Shown one piece after another: positions 35,232 through 44,853 of a stretch of 64,000 nucleotides of DNA (position 1 is the first letter of the stretch; each line of letters starts with the position of its first letter). The stretch is from Nostoc sp. CENA543 (GTDB lineage: Bacteria; Cyanobacteriota; Cyanobacteriia; Cyanobacteriales; Nostocaceae): NCBI RefSeq assembly GCF_002896875.1, contig NZ_CP023278.1, forward strand, positions 1,798,001 through 1,862,000, read 5' to 3'. The translations under genes and the position numbers were made by a program. The notes beneath the pieces were generated by a model. It did not search any database, was not told the DNA's origin, and was given only the letters and a program-made list of their open reading frames with translations.

Positions 35232-35816
35232 GTGAGACTAGTGATTCTGGGAGGCTCAGGAGCAGGGAAGAGTACACAAGCGCAAAGATTGGCAAGATAT
35301 TTTGAAGTACCAGAAATTTCTACAGGTGAGATTTTACGGGAAGCAATATCTGGCGGTAAGACCTGGGAAAGTGTCTATGCTAATCTGGGTGAAATTGGCC
35401 GCTATGCACAACCCTATGTGTCTAAAGGGGAACTAGTACCGGATGAAATGATTATTGAATTAATTCGGTTGCGACTGAAAAAACCTGATGTTGGTGGTGG
35501 TTGGATTTTGGAAGGTTATCCCCGAACTGCGTTTCAGGCGGAAGAATTAGATTTTTTGTTGGATGAATTGGGACAAAAGTTAGATTGGGCAATTTACTTA
35601 CAAGTCCCAGAAGCAGTGATGGTGAGTCGCTCTTTGGGTCGCTCTCTACCAGATGACCAACCAGAGATTGTACAGCGTCGCGTAGAAATTTTTTATGACC
35701 GTACTGTGCCTATTTTAGAGTATTATGACCGCCGCCGCCGTTTGTTAACGATTAATGGTGATCAATTACCAGAGCTAGTTTTACAAAATATTTTAACGTT
35801 GTTGGAAGCCTCTTAA
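35232..35816 (+). CDS. adenylate-kinase-family nucleoside monophosphate kinase
   Basis: A 194-residue kinase with the P-loop GGSGAGKST at residues 7-15. Other features are EISTGEILR (AMP-binding), GWILEGYPRTAFQAEELDF (the GFPR-type motif here as GYPR) and RRVEIFYDRTVPILEYYDRR. The mobile LID is the short form without zinc cysteines. The start is GTG at 35232. The GYPR variant suggests a second adenylate-kinase-like enzyme rather than the main one. The gene is alone between two gaps of more than 300 bp. Confidence 0.85.
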   Translation: MRLVILGGSGAGKSTQAQRLARYFEVPEISTGEILREAISGGKTWESVYANLGEIGRYAQPYVSKGELVPDEMIIELIRLRLKKPDVGGGWILEGYPRTAFQAEELDFLLDELGQKLDWAIYLQVPEAVMVSRSLGRSLPDDQPEIVQRRVEIFYDRTVPILEYYDRRRRLLTINGDQLPELVLQNILTLLEAS

Positions 35817-36127
35817 ATCAGTCTTTAGTTATCCTAAAATTTTTCGGGATTAGTGATTGTTTATTACACAATAAAACTTACACTTTAATTTCAATCTTAT
35901 GACTTTGTCTTCAGCTAGAGATGCTGACCTTAAGATACAGACTAGGTATGAGTGGCGATACTAAAGTTAGCTTTAACAGTGAACTGTGAACTGTGTTGGG
36001 TAAAATCACAGATGCGAAACACCACACCAATTTGTGAAAAGCATTGGTGTCCTTTATAACCCTCCACCGTATACCTGATAGCTGTTCTAAAGTACAGTTT
36101 TACAAACAAGATATAGAGGCATCTCTA
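35817..36127. other. spacer between the adenylate kinase-like gene and rph
   Basis: AT-rich 311 bp gap without a supported gene. A short imperfect gtgaactgtgaactgtg run lies at about 35982-35997. No terminator with a T-run is seen after the kinase gene. Confidence 0.4.
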
Positions 36128-36862
36128 ATGGCTTGGCAGCGTCCCGACGGTCGAAAACCTTATGAACTCCGTCCTGTATCCTTTGAATCTGAATTTACTC
36201 GCTTTGCACCTGGTTCTGTGTTGACAGTATGTGGTGACACTAAAGTATTGTGTACTGTTAGCGTTGCTGAAGGTGTTCCCAGGTTTTTGTCAGGAACAGG
36301 TCAAGGGTGGTTAACTGCTGAGTACCGGATGTTACCTTCAGCGACACAGCAACGTCAGGAAAGAGAATTATTGAAGTTGTCTGGTAGAACACAAGAAATT
36401 CAAAGATTGATTGGACGTAGTTTGAGGGCGGCGATAGATTTTGAGGTTTTGGGAGAGAGGACTTTAACGGTAGATGCGGATGTGCTGCAAGCTGATGCAG
36501 GTACAAGAACAGCAGCAATTACGGGGGGATTTGTGGCGTTAGCTCATGCTATTTCCCAATTATTGCAGCGAGGAGTGTTAGAGCGATCGCCCCTGTGTGG
36601 ACAGGTAGCAGCTGTTTCCGTCGGCTTATTAGAACAAGAGGCGTTTTTAGACTTGAACTATATAGAAGATGTCGCCGCTACAGTAGACTTTAACGTAGTC
36701 ATGAATCAAAATTTAGGTTTCATCGAGACTCAAGGTACAGCCGAAAAAGACAGTTTTACCCGCACTCAATTAAACCAGCTACTAGATTACGCTGAAAAAG
36801 GTATCCAACAATTATTAATTGCCCAAAGAGACGCAATCTCAAATTGGGAAAATTTATTTTAA
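36128..36862 (+). CDS. rph: ribonuclease PH
   Basis: A 244-residue RNase PH, the phosphorolytic 3'-5' exonuclease that trims tRNA precursors. I start it at ATG 36128 because the protein then begins [17 protein letters not shown] as in the family; the open frame reaches back to a GTG at 36044. Visible features are [18 protein letters not shown], the basic [41 protein letters not shown], and [15 protein letters not shown]. It is separated from glmS by a minisatellite-rich gap. Confidence 0.95.
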   Translation: MAWQRPDGRKPYELRPVSFESEFTRFAPGSVLTVCGDTKVLCTVSVAEGVPRFLSGTGQGWLTAEYRMLPSATQQRQERELLKLSGRTQEIQRLIGRSLRAAIDFEVLGERTLTVDADVLQADAGTRTAAITGGFVALAHAISQLLQRGVLERSPLCGQVAAVSVGLLEQEAFLDLNYIEDVAATVDFNVVMNQNLGFIETQGTAEKDSFTRTQLNQLLDYAEKGIQQLLIAQRDAISNWENLF

Positions 36863-37281
36863 TGACCAAATTAGCGTAGCGGGACGTACCTGGAGGAGAA
36901 GCAAGCTACACGTTAGCGTCTCAAAAAAAGTCTAGGTACGGAAATTGCTCCCCCTGCACTGAGTGAACGAAATTTTTTGTGGGATTTCTAGCTACGTATC
37001 CAAAAAATTCCCCTCCACACTCTCCACACTCCCACACTCCCACACCTCCCACACCTCCCACACCTCCCACACCTCCCACACCTCCCACACCTCCCACACC
37101 TCCCACACCTCCCACACCTCCCACACCTTTTTTCGCTCACCCCCTTCACCCTTTTCCCCTAATCATTAATCTTTCTGCCTTCCACGCCCCTAAATTCCTA
37201 CCTTCTACCTTTGAGAAGAACCGACTTTTGTGCTAACAACTATACTGGATTTAGTTATCCGAGCAAAAGGTGGTGTGAGTA
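36863..37281. repeat. repeat-rich spacer between rph and glmS
   Basis: The gap holds a dispersed palindrome fragment (gtagcgggacgtacc at about 36877-36891 and ctaggtacgg at 36932-36941) and the 9 bp minisatellite annotated separately. Open frames of 67-85 codons across it simply translate the repeat and are not genes. Confidence 0.6.
37041..37128. repeat. 9 bp minisatellite (cacacctcc), about 9.8 copies
   Basis: Perfect tandem copies of the 9 bp unit cacacctcc run for 88 bp, preceded by degenerate cacactcc units at 37015-37040. Because nine is a multiple of three, it reads as open frames in several phases on both strands. It is likely to vary in copy number between isolates. Confidence 0.95.
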
Positions 37282-39156
37282 ATGTGCGGCATAGTAGGGT
37301 ATATTGGCACTCAGGCGGCGACAGAAATTTTATTGTCTGGGCTAGAAAAACTGGAATATCGGGGGTATGATTCCGCCGGAGTTGCCACTGTTTGGGAAGG
37401 AGAGGTAAATTGTGTTAGAGCTAAAGGTAAACTTCATAACCTGCGTTCTAAACTAGAACAGTTAGCAACTCCAGCCCAAATAGGTATCGGTCATACACGC
37501 TGGGCAACACACGGCAAACCAGAAGAATATAATGCCCATCCCCACATGGATACAGCCATGCGAATTGCTGTAGTCCAAAATGGGATTATTGAAAATTACC
37601 GTGAGTTACGTGAAGAACTCAAAAGTAAAGGTCATCAATTTCGTTCTGAGACGGATACAGAAGTAATTCCCCATCTGATTGCCGAATATTTAAAAAATCT
37701 CCCATCACCGACTGTTCCCCTTTCTCCTTCCCTGTTTTTAGAAGCAGTGCGTCAAGCAGCTAATCATTTAGAAGGGGCATTTGCGATCGCAGTTATTTCG
37801 GCTGATTATCCCGACGAGTTAATTGTAGTGCGTCAACAAGCACCATTAGTCATAGGATTTGGCCAGGGTGAATTTTTCTGCGCTTCCGATACTCCGGCGA
37901 TCGTTGCTTACACCCGTGCTGTATTACCCTTAGAAAATGGTGAAATTGCTCGTCTGACACCATTAGGCGTAGAAATTTATAACTTTGCTGGCGATAGGCT
38001 GAAAAAACAGCCCCGAATGCTGAACTTGAGTCCCACAATGGTAGAGAAGCAGGGATTCAAACACTTCATGCTCAAGGAAATTTACGAACAGCCTGGAGTA
38101 GTGAGAGCAAGTTTAGAGGCATACTTTGATCATGAGCGTGTAAATTTGGGTTTACCAGAGGAATTTTATGCAGATTTAGCCCAAATTCATATTGTCGCCT
38201 GTGGTACAAGTTGGCACGCTGCCTTAGTCGGTAAATACTTACTCGAACAATTAGCCGGAATTCCTGCTCAGGTGCATTATGCTTCTGAGTATCGCTATGC
38301 ACCATCACCTTTAACACCCAATACCCTGATTATTGGTGTTACCCAATCTGGGGAAACCGCCGATACCTTAGCGGCTTTAGCAATGGAAAAAGAACGCCGC
38401 CAAGGACTAACGCCTGAATATAAAGCTAGACTCTTAGGCATTACCAACCGCCCAGAAAGTAGCCTTGGTTTGATGGTGTCTAATATCATCAACACCCTAG
38501 CAGGGATTGAAATTGGTGTAGCGGCTACTAAAACCTTTACCGCCCAACTGATGGCATTTTACGCCCTAGCTTTGGATTTAGGCGATCGCCGCCAGACATT
38601 ACCACCAGAAAAACTTGCAGAGATTATCCAAGGTTTGCGCCAAATTCCCCAAGCCATCGAAGACACATTAGAAAGTCAAGAACAATTAATCGAACATCTA
38701 GCCCATGACTTTGCAGATACCAAAGATTTCATCTTTTTGGGTAGAGGGATTAACTTCCCCATTGCTTTAGAGGGGGCTTTGAAATTGAAAGAAATTAGCT
38801 ACATTCACGCTGAAGGCTATCCGGCTGGGGAAATGAAACATGGCCCCATTGCTTTATTAGATGCGAAAGTTCCGGTAGTGGCGATCGCAGTTCCTGGTAA
38901 TGTGTATGAAAAGGTAATTTCTAACGCCCAAGAAGCCAAAGCCAGAGATTCTCGCTTAATTGGTGTAACACCTGTAAAAGATGGTGAAGCCGCAGAAATC
39001 TTTAACGATTTACTCCCCGTTTCATCAGTCGATGAATTACTATCGCCAATACTTACAGTAGTCCCTTTGCAACTATTGGCTTATCACATCGCCGCCCGTC
39101 GCGGTTTGGATGTCGATCAGCCTCGTAACTTAGCAAAATCAGTAACAGTAGAATAA
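37282..39156 (+). CDS. glmS: glutamine--fructose-6-phosphate aminotransferase
   Basis: A 624-residue GlmS that makes glucosamine 6-phosphate for peptidoglycan and other amino sugars. The N-terminal nucleophile Cys2 follows in MCGIVGYIGTQAATEILLSG, with GHTRWATHGKPEEYNAHPH and the QNGIIENY loop of the glutaminase domain. Two SIS sugar-isomerase domains follow (VACGTSWHAALVGKYLLEQ, then FLGRGINFPIALEGALKLKEI) and the end is DQPRNLAKSVTVE. Length is normal. A strong terminator lies about 45 bp after the stop. Confidence 0.97.
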   Translation: MCGIVGYIGTQAATEILLSGLEKLEYRGYDSAGVATVWEGEVNCVRAKGKLHNLRSKLEQLATPAQIGIGHTRWATHGKPEEYNAHPHMDTAMRIAVVQNGIIENYRELREELKSKGHQFRSETDTEVIPHLIAEYLKNLPSPTVPLSPSLFLEAVRQAANHLEGAFAIAVISADYPDELIVVRQQAPLVIGFGQGEFFCASDTPAIVAYTRAVLPLENGEIARLTPLGVEIYNFAGDRLKKQPRMLNLSPTMVEKQGFKHFMLKEIYEQPGVVRASLEAYFDHERVNLGLPEEFYADLAQIHIVACGTSWHAALVGKYLLEQLAGIPAQVHYASEYRYAPSPLTPNTLIIGVTQSGETADTLAALAMEKERRQGLTPEYKARLLGITNRPESSLGLMVSNIINTLAGIEIGVAATKTFTAQLMAFYALALDLGDRRQTLPPEKLAEIIQGLRQIPQAIEDTLESQEQLIEHLAHDFADTKDFIFLGRGINFPIALEGALKLKEISYIHAEGYPAGEMKHGPIALLDAKVPVVAIAVPGNVYEKVISNAQEAKARDSRLIGVTPVKDGEAAEIFNDLLPVSSVDELLSPILTVVPLQLLAYHIAARRGLDVDQPRNLAKSVTVE

Positions 39157-39201
39157 ATAAATACGAATATTTAAATAAATATTTGTAGAGTATATAAGAT
39201 A

Positions 39202-39244
39202 ATTTCTAGATGTGGCTATTATATCACATCTAGAAATGTTTTTG
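39202..39244 (+). terminator. rho-independent terminator of glmS
   Basis: A perfect 13 bp stem (ATTTCTAGATGTG at 39202-39214 with CACATCTAGAAAT at 39225-39237) has a ten-base loop and is followed by GTTTTTG. It lies 46 bp after the glmS stop codon. Confidence 0.8.
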
Positions 39245-39315
39245 TGGGCATTGTCTACAGTAATGCTGTGTCTATCTTGCCAGAACTGATTTGTTAGATG
39301 CTAATGTCAGCTTGT

Positions 39316-42300
39316 CTAGCCACATACCAAGTCCCATAACAAATCTATCCCATCTCCAATATATCCAGAATCATGGTTTTCATTAATCCATTGAGAAAGA
39401 TGAATGACTACACTATGAGTTTTTTCGTCGATTTTCTTCAGTGCATCTGCGGCACTCAAACGCATAATAGATGTTGAGTCTTTTAGAAGTTCTACCAAGT
39501 CAGGAATTGCTACTTCTCCACCTATTTGACCAAATGCAACTGCGGCACTCAAACGCATAATAGATGTTGAGTCTTTGAAGAGAAGTAGTAAGTCAGGAAT
39601 TACTACTTCTCCACCTATTTGACCTAACGCAACTGCGGCACTAAAACGCACAATAGATATTGAGTCCTTTAGAAGTTCTAGTAAGTCAGGAATTACTACT
39701 TCTCCACCTATTTGACCTAACGCATCTGCGGCACTAGAACGCACATCAGATTCTGAGTCTTTGAGGAGTTCTAGTAAGTTAGGAATTGCTACTTCTCCAC
39801 CTATTTTACCTAACGCAACTGCGGCACTAGAACGCACATCAGATTCTGAGTCTTTGAGGAGTTTTAGTAAGTTAGGAATTGCTACTTCTCCGCCTATTTT
39901 ACCTAACGCAACTGCGGCACTAGAACGCACATCAGATTCTGAGTCTTTGAGGAGTTCTAGTAAGTTAGGAATTGCTACTTCTCCACCTATTTGACCTAAG
40001 ACAAGTGCAGCACTAGAACGCACATGAGATTCTGAGTCTTTGAGAAGTTCTAGTAAGCTGTAAATTGCTGATTCTCCGCCTATTTTACCTAACGCAACTG
40101 CGGCACTAGAACGCACAATAGATATTGAGTCTTTTAGAAGTTCTAGTAAGTCAGGAATTGCTACTTCTTCACCTATTTGACCTAACGCATCTGCGGCACT
40201 AGAACGCACATGAGATTCTGAGTCTTTGAGGAGTTCTAGTAAGTTAGGAATTGCCACTTCTCTCCCTATTTTACCTAACACCAGTACAGCACTATAACGC
40301 ACATTAGATATTGAGTCTTTGAGGAGTTCTAGTAAGTTAGGAATTGCTACTTCTCCGCCTATTTTACCTAATGCAAATGCGGCACTAGAACGCACATGAG
40401 ATTCTGAGTCCTTGAGTAATTCTAATAATCTGTCAACTGCCGCATCTTTCTCTCCTAATGCAGCACAATATTCTTGAAATCGTACTTGATTTATTTGTTG
40501 CTCTTTTTCTTTTAACAATTGCAAAGCTTGAGTTTGAAAGGCTGTTTCATTCAGGCTACATAAGATTTGAAATACTTGTGATTTAATTTGAGAACTAACT
40601 TGTAACGAATCGCTGACTACAAGATTTACTAAATCTTGCAAAATTTCTATAGCTGGAGAACCTTTTGCTGTTTTTAAATTTTTGATATCTTCAGCAAGGC
40701 AATTTCCCGCAAATAATAAGTCACGATGTAACCATTGTTCATATTCGCTATTCCTGCTGAGAACTCTTCTAATAGCTGTAGCTGCTTTGTTTGGTGCTTG
40801 CTGAGTAATCAATAACAGTAAGACCTCTCGCCAATGAGGGTCGTGGAGATACTGGTCAATATACTGTAAAACAATATCAAAATCGTCTTGATCATCTGCT
40901 TGATAATTAATTTCTCTAGCACACAGATATTCTTGAAAGGTTTTATGTACGAAAGCATAGCAATCTTGACCTTGTTCATTCAGCAGTCCAGTACGCTCCT
41001 GAATCAAACTTAAAAACCGTTTCGCTTTTTCCTCTGCTTTATAAAGCTCAATGCCTTTCAGAGATTTGATTTCTTTTTTCAATTGGTCAAGCAAATCTTC
41101 ACGAGCAATTAGTGTTCCTCCTTCTTTATCTGCTGTACTACCCTGACAATGAATCCAAAAAGCTAATTTTTGCATTAAAAATAGCAAGTCTTCAATATCA
41201 ATATCTTGCAAGAAATGGTTAACGCTAATTTCCTTATTAGCATCCCAAGAAGTTAAGAGAGTTTCTACAGCTTTCTCATAAAGTTTGTGGCGACCTTTAG
41301 GTAAAACTGCTTGATAGCGATGAATCAGAGCAATAATAGTCAACAGCAAAGGGTTACGCGCTAGCAATTTGAGACGCTCATTTTCATTTATTGCTTCCCG
41401 TAAAGTTATTTTACGTCGCTCCGCCTCTGACTTATCCTGAATACGACTGTCATACCAACAGTTAATAAACTTTTCTATTTTCTCATCATCAAAAGCTAAA
41501 AGTTCGTAATGGGCAAACTCTTGAGTATTGAAAAAATCACGTTTATAGCCAGCAGGACGAGAAGTAATAACTGCACAATTTTTCGGAAACTGTCCCAAAA
41601 AATTCTCGATTTTACGTACTACATCATATCGTTTACTTTCTTGAGCAATTTCATCCAACCCATCAAAAAATATAAAAGTGTGTCCATCTTCTAACCAATA
41701 TTCAAAAAAACCTACAGGCAAAGTTTTAACAGATAGATTTTTTTCAACAAATTGCTTAACATATTCAAGAATGCTAGTATTTTCTTGTCTAGCAAAATCT
41801 CGTATGGGAATTATAATAGGTAAATAGTCTGCTTCTGCTTTTATATTCAATTGCTCAATCCGCTTCTGAGCTATCATCACCACAAAATAACTCAGTAAAG
41901 TCGTTTTTCCAGAGCCAGGCGCACCTAAAAGCACAAACTTTTGGCAGTTCGTTTGATTTAAAATTTGGGAAGCTAACAATTTTCTCCCAGAAGAGTTGCG
42001 TAAAGCACGCTGTCTCTGTTCCCAAAGTAATTGTTGCTGACTTTGACTCAAATTAGATGAAAAAAACTCTGTTTCAATGCTGGAGTTTAGAGCATTTAAA
42101 TTATTTTGGTTATCCTCCTGCACTTCTGGTAACACAAAAATATTGACTAGTTTCTCCGATTTGTCTACTTCTTGTCCTGGTACAGCAATGCCAACAAACT
42201 TCACATCATCAAACCAATTGACTAATTGCTGACAATAGTTCTCTTTGGCAAACTGAAACCTGATACAATTCTCTGTATTTTCAAAATAATTTTTAACAAA

Positions 42301-42651
42301 AACCTCCATCCATGAACGAACATAATTAGTTTGAATTCCCTTCATTTTTGAGTCAGCTTTAGCTGATTTTTGGAAAATAACAGCCAAATAATCTACATCA
42401 GGCTTTCCCTCATTTTTTAGAGGCTTCTGTAGCTCCGACAATCCTTTTTCTTTAAAAAAATTACATAAAAATTTTGGTATAAAGTCTGGTGGACAAGAAT
42501 AAAATAATTGGGGTTCTTGCTTACAAGCTTCTATAGTTGCAGTTTTAATCGCCTTATCCAAATCACTAGGGTTAAGTTTCTTTGTAACACCATTCAGTAA
42601 AGCTTTAGAAACTTCTACTGTGACTAATTCTCCTACCCATGCACCAATCAT
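39316..42651 (-). CDS. NACHT-family STAND ATPase with eleven HEAT repeats
   Basis: A 1111-residue protein. Residues 1-200 are an unassigned effector or sensor domain. The NACHT ATPase core has Walker A GAPGSGKT at 243-250, Walker B with FIFFDGLDEI at 326-335 and the sensor-like TSRPAGY at 363-369. A helical region follows to about residue 735. Residues 736-1076 are eleven 31-residue HEAT repeats of the PBS-lyase type (EVAIPNLLELLKDSESDVRSSAA and variants), many nearly identical. Bacterial NACHT proteins include known anti-phage proteins; a defence role here is inference. No partner gene is apparent in the flanks. Confidence 0.85.
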   Translation of the reverse strand: MIGAWVGELVTVEVSKALLNGVTKKLNPSDLDKAIKTATIEACKQEPQLFYSCPPDFIPKFLCNFFKEKGLSELQKPLKNEGKPDVDYLAVIFQKSAKADSKMKGIQTNYVRSWMEVFVKNYFENTENCIRFQFAKENYCQQLVNWFDDVKFVGIAVPGQEVDKSEKLVNIFVLPEVQEDNQNNLNALNSSIETEFFSSNLSQSQQQLLWEQRQRALRNSSGRKLLASQILNQTNCQKFVLLGAPGSGKTTLLSYFVVMIAQKRIEQLNIKAEADYLPIIIPIRDFARQENTSILEYVKQFVEKNLSVKTLPVGFFEYWLEDGHTFIFFDGLDEIAQESKRYDVVRKIENFLGQFPKNCAVITSRPAGYKRDFFNTQEFAHYELLAFDDEKIEKFINCWYDSRIQDKSEAERRKITLREAINENERLKLLARNPLLLTIIALIHRYQAVLPKGRHKLYEKAVETLLTSWDANKEISVNHFLQDIDIEDLLFLMQKLAFWIHCQGSTADKEGGTLIAREDLLDQLKKEIKSLKGIELYKAEEKAKRFLSLIQERTGLLNEQGQDCYAFVHKTFQEYLCAREINYQADDQDDFDIVLQYIDQYLHDPHWREVLLLLITQQAPNKAATAIRRVLSRNSEYEQWLHRDLLFAGNCLAEDIKNLKTAKGSPAIEILQDLVNLVVSDSLQVSSQIKSQVFQILCSLNETAFQTQALQLLKEKEQQINQVRFQEYCAALGEKDAAVDRLLELLKDSESHVRSSAAFALGKIGGEVAIPNLLELLKDSISNVRYSAVLVLGKIGREVAIPNLLELLKDSESHVRSSAADALGQIGEEVAIPDLLELLKDSISIVRSSAAVALGKIGGESAIYSLLELLKDSESHVRSSAALVLGQIGGEVAIPNLLELLKDSESDVRSSAAVALGKIGGEVAIPNLLKLLKDSESDVRSSAAVALGKIGGEVAIPNLLELLKDSESDVRSSAADALGQIGGEVVIPDLLELLKDSISIVRFSAAVALGQIGGEVVIPDLLLLFKDSTSIMRLSAAVAFGQIGGEVAIPDLVELLKDSTSIMRLSAADALKKIDEKTHSVVIHLSQWINENHDSGYIGDGIDLLWDLVCG
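39424..40446 (-). repeat. eleven 93 bp tandem repeats (HEAT array) in the NACHT gene
   Basis: The DNA coding for residues 736-1076 is a direct array of 93 bp units. The middle units, about 39700-40100, differ by only a few bases each. Arrays this uniform gain and lose units by recombination. Confidence 0.85.
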
Positions 42652-43133
42652 TGATTATGGTCTCCAGATAATTGATTTAAATGAATAAGTATAGATTATA
42701 AGTCGATACTAATGATATCAGTATATTTACTATATTAGTTAAACTTACGTAAATTTTTGCTGATTTTTGGCTGTTTTAAGTCTTTTATCGTCTAATTTTA
42801 GACAGCGATCGCGCTGACAATCAAAAGCCCAGCCTATATGATTGAGCCTTTTCTTATTGCCAAATTTGCAAAATCTATTAGCTTTTAAGTCAGTGCAAAA
42901 TCAACCCAGTCTACTACCACCTATTCCAGAAATTTTTGTAATTATTTTTTTCCACTGCTCAATCTGGTGCTGTAGTTGTAATTGGCGATCGCTCAAATCT
43001 TGACTATCATCAAAAGACATATAATGATCACCCAACTGCTTGTGCTAAAGAGCAATCAATTCGGTTAGAGATAGGTTAACTAGTTTCTTCACCTCATCAT
43101 ACAGTTCTAATATGTCTTTTTAAACTGAAATCC
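42652..43133. other. intergenic region with a possible 39-codon frame
   Basis: This 482 bp gap contains a minus-strand frame at 42901-43020 (MSFDDSQDLSDRQLQLQHQ, then IEQWKKIITKISGIGG), 39 codons. It looks like a short helical peptide or the remnant of a larger gene, but has no ribosome binding site. Nothing else is supported. Confidence 0.35.
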
Positions 43134-43847
43134 TTAACTTACGCCATAGCGAACAGTTCTAAATTCTACGTGATTATTTGTGGGAGTATAGAGAGTGTAT
43201 TTTGCTTCCCCTGGTGTTCTTCCCACATTTCCCACGCCGATGACTTGGTGTGGTGATATGTTTACAGTTTGGGGAGATAGTTGTCTATCAAGAGTAGTCA
43301 CAGATGTAGTAACTGCGCCAGTTTCTAGCTGATATTGAAAGGCTAAACCAGAACGCCCACAAAATAGAGTATTTGCTTGCATTCTTGATAGGCGGTCAAG
43401 TATTGTAATTGGTGCAGTATTGGGTGTTAATTCTTCATCTATAGATAGAGTTGTACCGTGGATTAGTAAACAATCTAGTTCAAAAAAACCCAAATCTAAA
43501 TTTCTTAGCCATTGTACTGTCTGACGAGAAACAGAATCCCAAAGTAATTTTACTGTTTCGCCGCCATATTTTGCTATTAAATCATCTGTTTCTCCAGTAG
43601 AATCCAAACCATGCAAAATTAAACACTTTTCTTCCCACCAACCTTTACAAACAAGGGGTTCTAATTCACCAAGGCTTGGGTTCAGCACTCTTTCTACTAA
43701 TTTTTCTACTTCTGGACTTGGCCCTATTAAATCACCCAAAATATATACAGCTTCAATTTGATTAATTTGGCGTTTAATATCTGCCATAACAGCTTCATAA
43801 GCTAATAAATTACCTTCGATTCCGCTTAAAATAGCCCACTTATTCAT
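43134..43847 (-). CDS. metallophosphatase-fold protein with degraded metal site
   Basis: A 237-residue relative of calcineurin-like phosphoesterases. The usual SDIHGN start is SGIEGN here (residues 8-13), so both the Asp and the His ligand are lost. GDLIG (38-42) is kept. The NHD motif is replaced by CKGWWEE, and the C-terminal GHTH by CGRSG. With most metal ligands gone it is probably not an active phosphatase. It lies 193 bp downstream of the better-preserved paralog on the same strand. Confidence 0.75.
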   Translation of the reverse strand: MNKWAILSGIEGNLLAYEAVMADIKRQINQIEAVYILGDLIGPSPEVEKLVERVLNPSLGELEPLVCKGWWEEKCLILHGLDSTGETDDLIAKYGGETVKLLWDSVSRQTVQWLRNLDLGFFELDCLLIHGTTLSIDEELTPNTAPITILDRLSRMQANTLFCGRSGLAFQYQLETGAVTTSVTTLDRQLSPQTVNISPHQVIGVGNVGRTPGEAKYTLYTPTNNHVEFRTVRYGVS

Positions 43848-43929
43848 TTAAACTTTTACTCTTAGAGATTATTAGTAAACTCAATATCAGTAAAAAGTAA
43901 AATAGTACAAATCGAAAATATTTATACTT

Positions 43930-44040
43930 TTACCCTTCGGGTGACGCTCCTGCGTCGCTAACGCTGCGCTAACGTCAGTCGCTCATGGGGGAAACCCCCA
44001 AGACCGCGCTGACTCACCTTTTGCCTTTTGCCTTTTTACT
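43930..44040. repeat. dispersed palindromic repeat between the metallophosphatase genes
   Basis: GC-rich palindromic sequence includes gggggaaaccccc at about 43987-43999 and ctaacgctgcgctaacg at 43959-43975, set in an otherwise AT-rich gap. Similar pieces are common dispersed repeats in Nostoc genomes. Confidence 0.5.
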
Positions 44041-44853
44041 TTACCTAGTACAAACGTGAGTTGGATCATCAGCCCTTTCTGCATATTCCAAACCTTGGGC
44101 TAAACGCCAAGCGAAAATTGCAGGTAAACCTTTTTCGATGATGGCTGCACAGGTTTTTTGATAGTTATAAGGTACTTCTCTTAAAATTGCTTCTTGAGTG
44201 TCTGTGTCATAAATTACATAAGTGGCGTTGGGTCGTCCATGTCGGGGTTCACCAACCGAACCAACATTAATAATTCGCTTTAAAGGTGCAGAAAATTTTA
44301 TTTCTTCGCTTTCTATTCCTACACCTTCTACCCGTACTTGTAGGCTACCAGCTTCTAAATTACGGATATAAGGTACATGAGTGTGACCACAAAATAATAC
44401 ATCTGCATCCGCAGAAATAACTCGTTCTAAAGCAGCAAACGCATCTAGTTCTGGTAATAAATATTCGTGGTTACTTTGGGGGCTACCATGAAAGAAAACT
44501 AGGTTATCTAAATTTAAGCCGTGGGGTAATTGAGCTAGAAAATCACGATTTTCTGGATGGAGTTCTTGATGTGTCCATTCATGGGCGATTTTACCGCGTT
44601 TTTCGGCTAATAGGGAAGGATAACTACACTCACAAGAGTTTAATCCTTCAACAATATCCTCATCCCAACAACCAGCACAGGTAGGAATATCAAGAGAACG
44701 AATTTGTGTAACGACTGCATTTGGATATGGGCCATATCCTACTAAATCGCCTAAACAAAAAATTTTTTCGGCTTTTTGTTGGTCAATATCTAGCAAAACT
44801 GCATCTAATGCTTCATAGTTACCATGAATGCAGGACATGACTGCTATTTTCAC
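44041..44853 (-). CDS. metallophosphoesterase family protein with altered ligands
   Basis: A 270-residue calcineurin-like phosphoesterase. SCIHGN (residues 7-12) has Cys where the first metal-binding Asp normally is, GDLVGYGPYP (35-44) is intact, the NHD motif is CAGCWDED (59-66), and FCGHTHVPY is intact. The pattern mixes Cys, His and Asp ligands, which would suit zinc. The ATG overlaps the stop of the upstream P-loop gene by four bases (ATGA), so the two are translationally coupled. Confidence 0.8.
   Translation of the reverse strand: MKIAVMSCIHGNYEALDAVLLDIDQQKAEKIFCLGDLVGYGPYPNAVVTQIRSLDIPTCAGCWDEDIVEGLNSCECSYPSLLAEKRGKIAHEWTHQELHPENRDFLAQLPHGLNLDNLVFFHGSPQSNHEYLLPELDAFAALERVISADADVLFCGHTHVPYIRNLEAGSLQVRVEGVGIESEEIKFSAPLKRIINVGSVGEPRHGRPNATYVIYDTDTQEAILREVPYNYQKTCAAIIEKGLPAIFAWRLAQGLEYAERADDPTHVCTR

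Noticed and set aside
36921-37236. Gly/Val, Thr/Ser/His and Pro/Thr repeat frames across the minisatellite
   Set aside because: They arise because the nine-base unit is open in several phases; none has a ribosome binding site.
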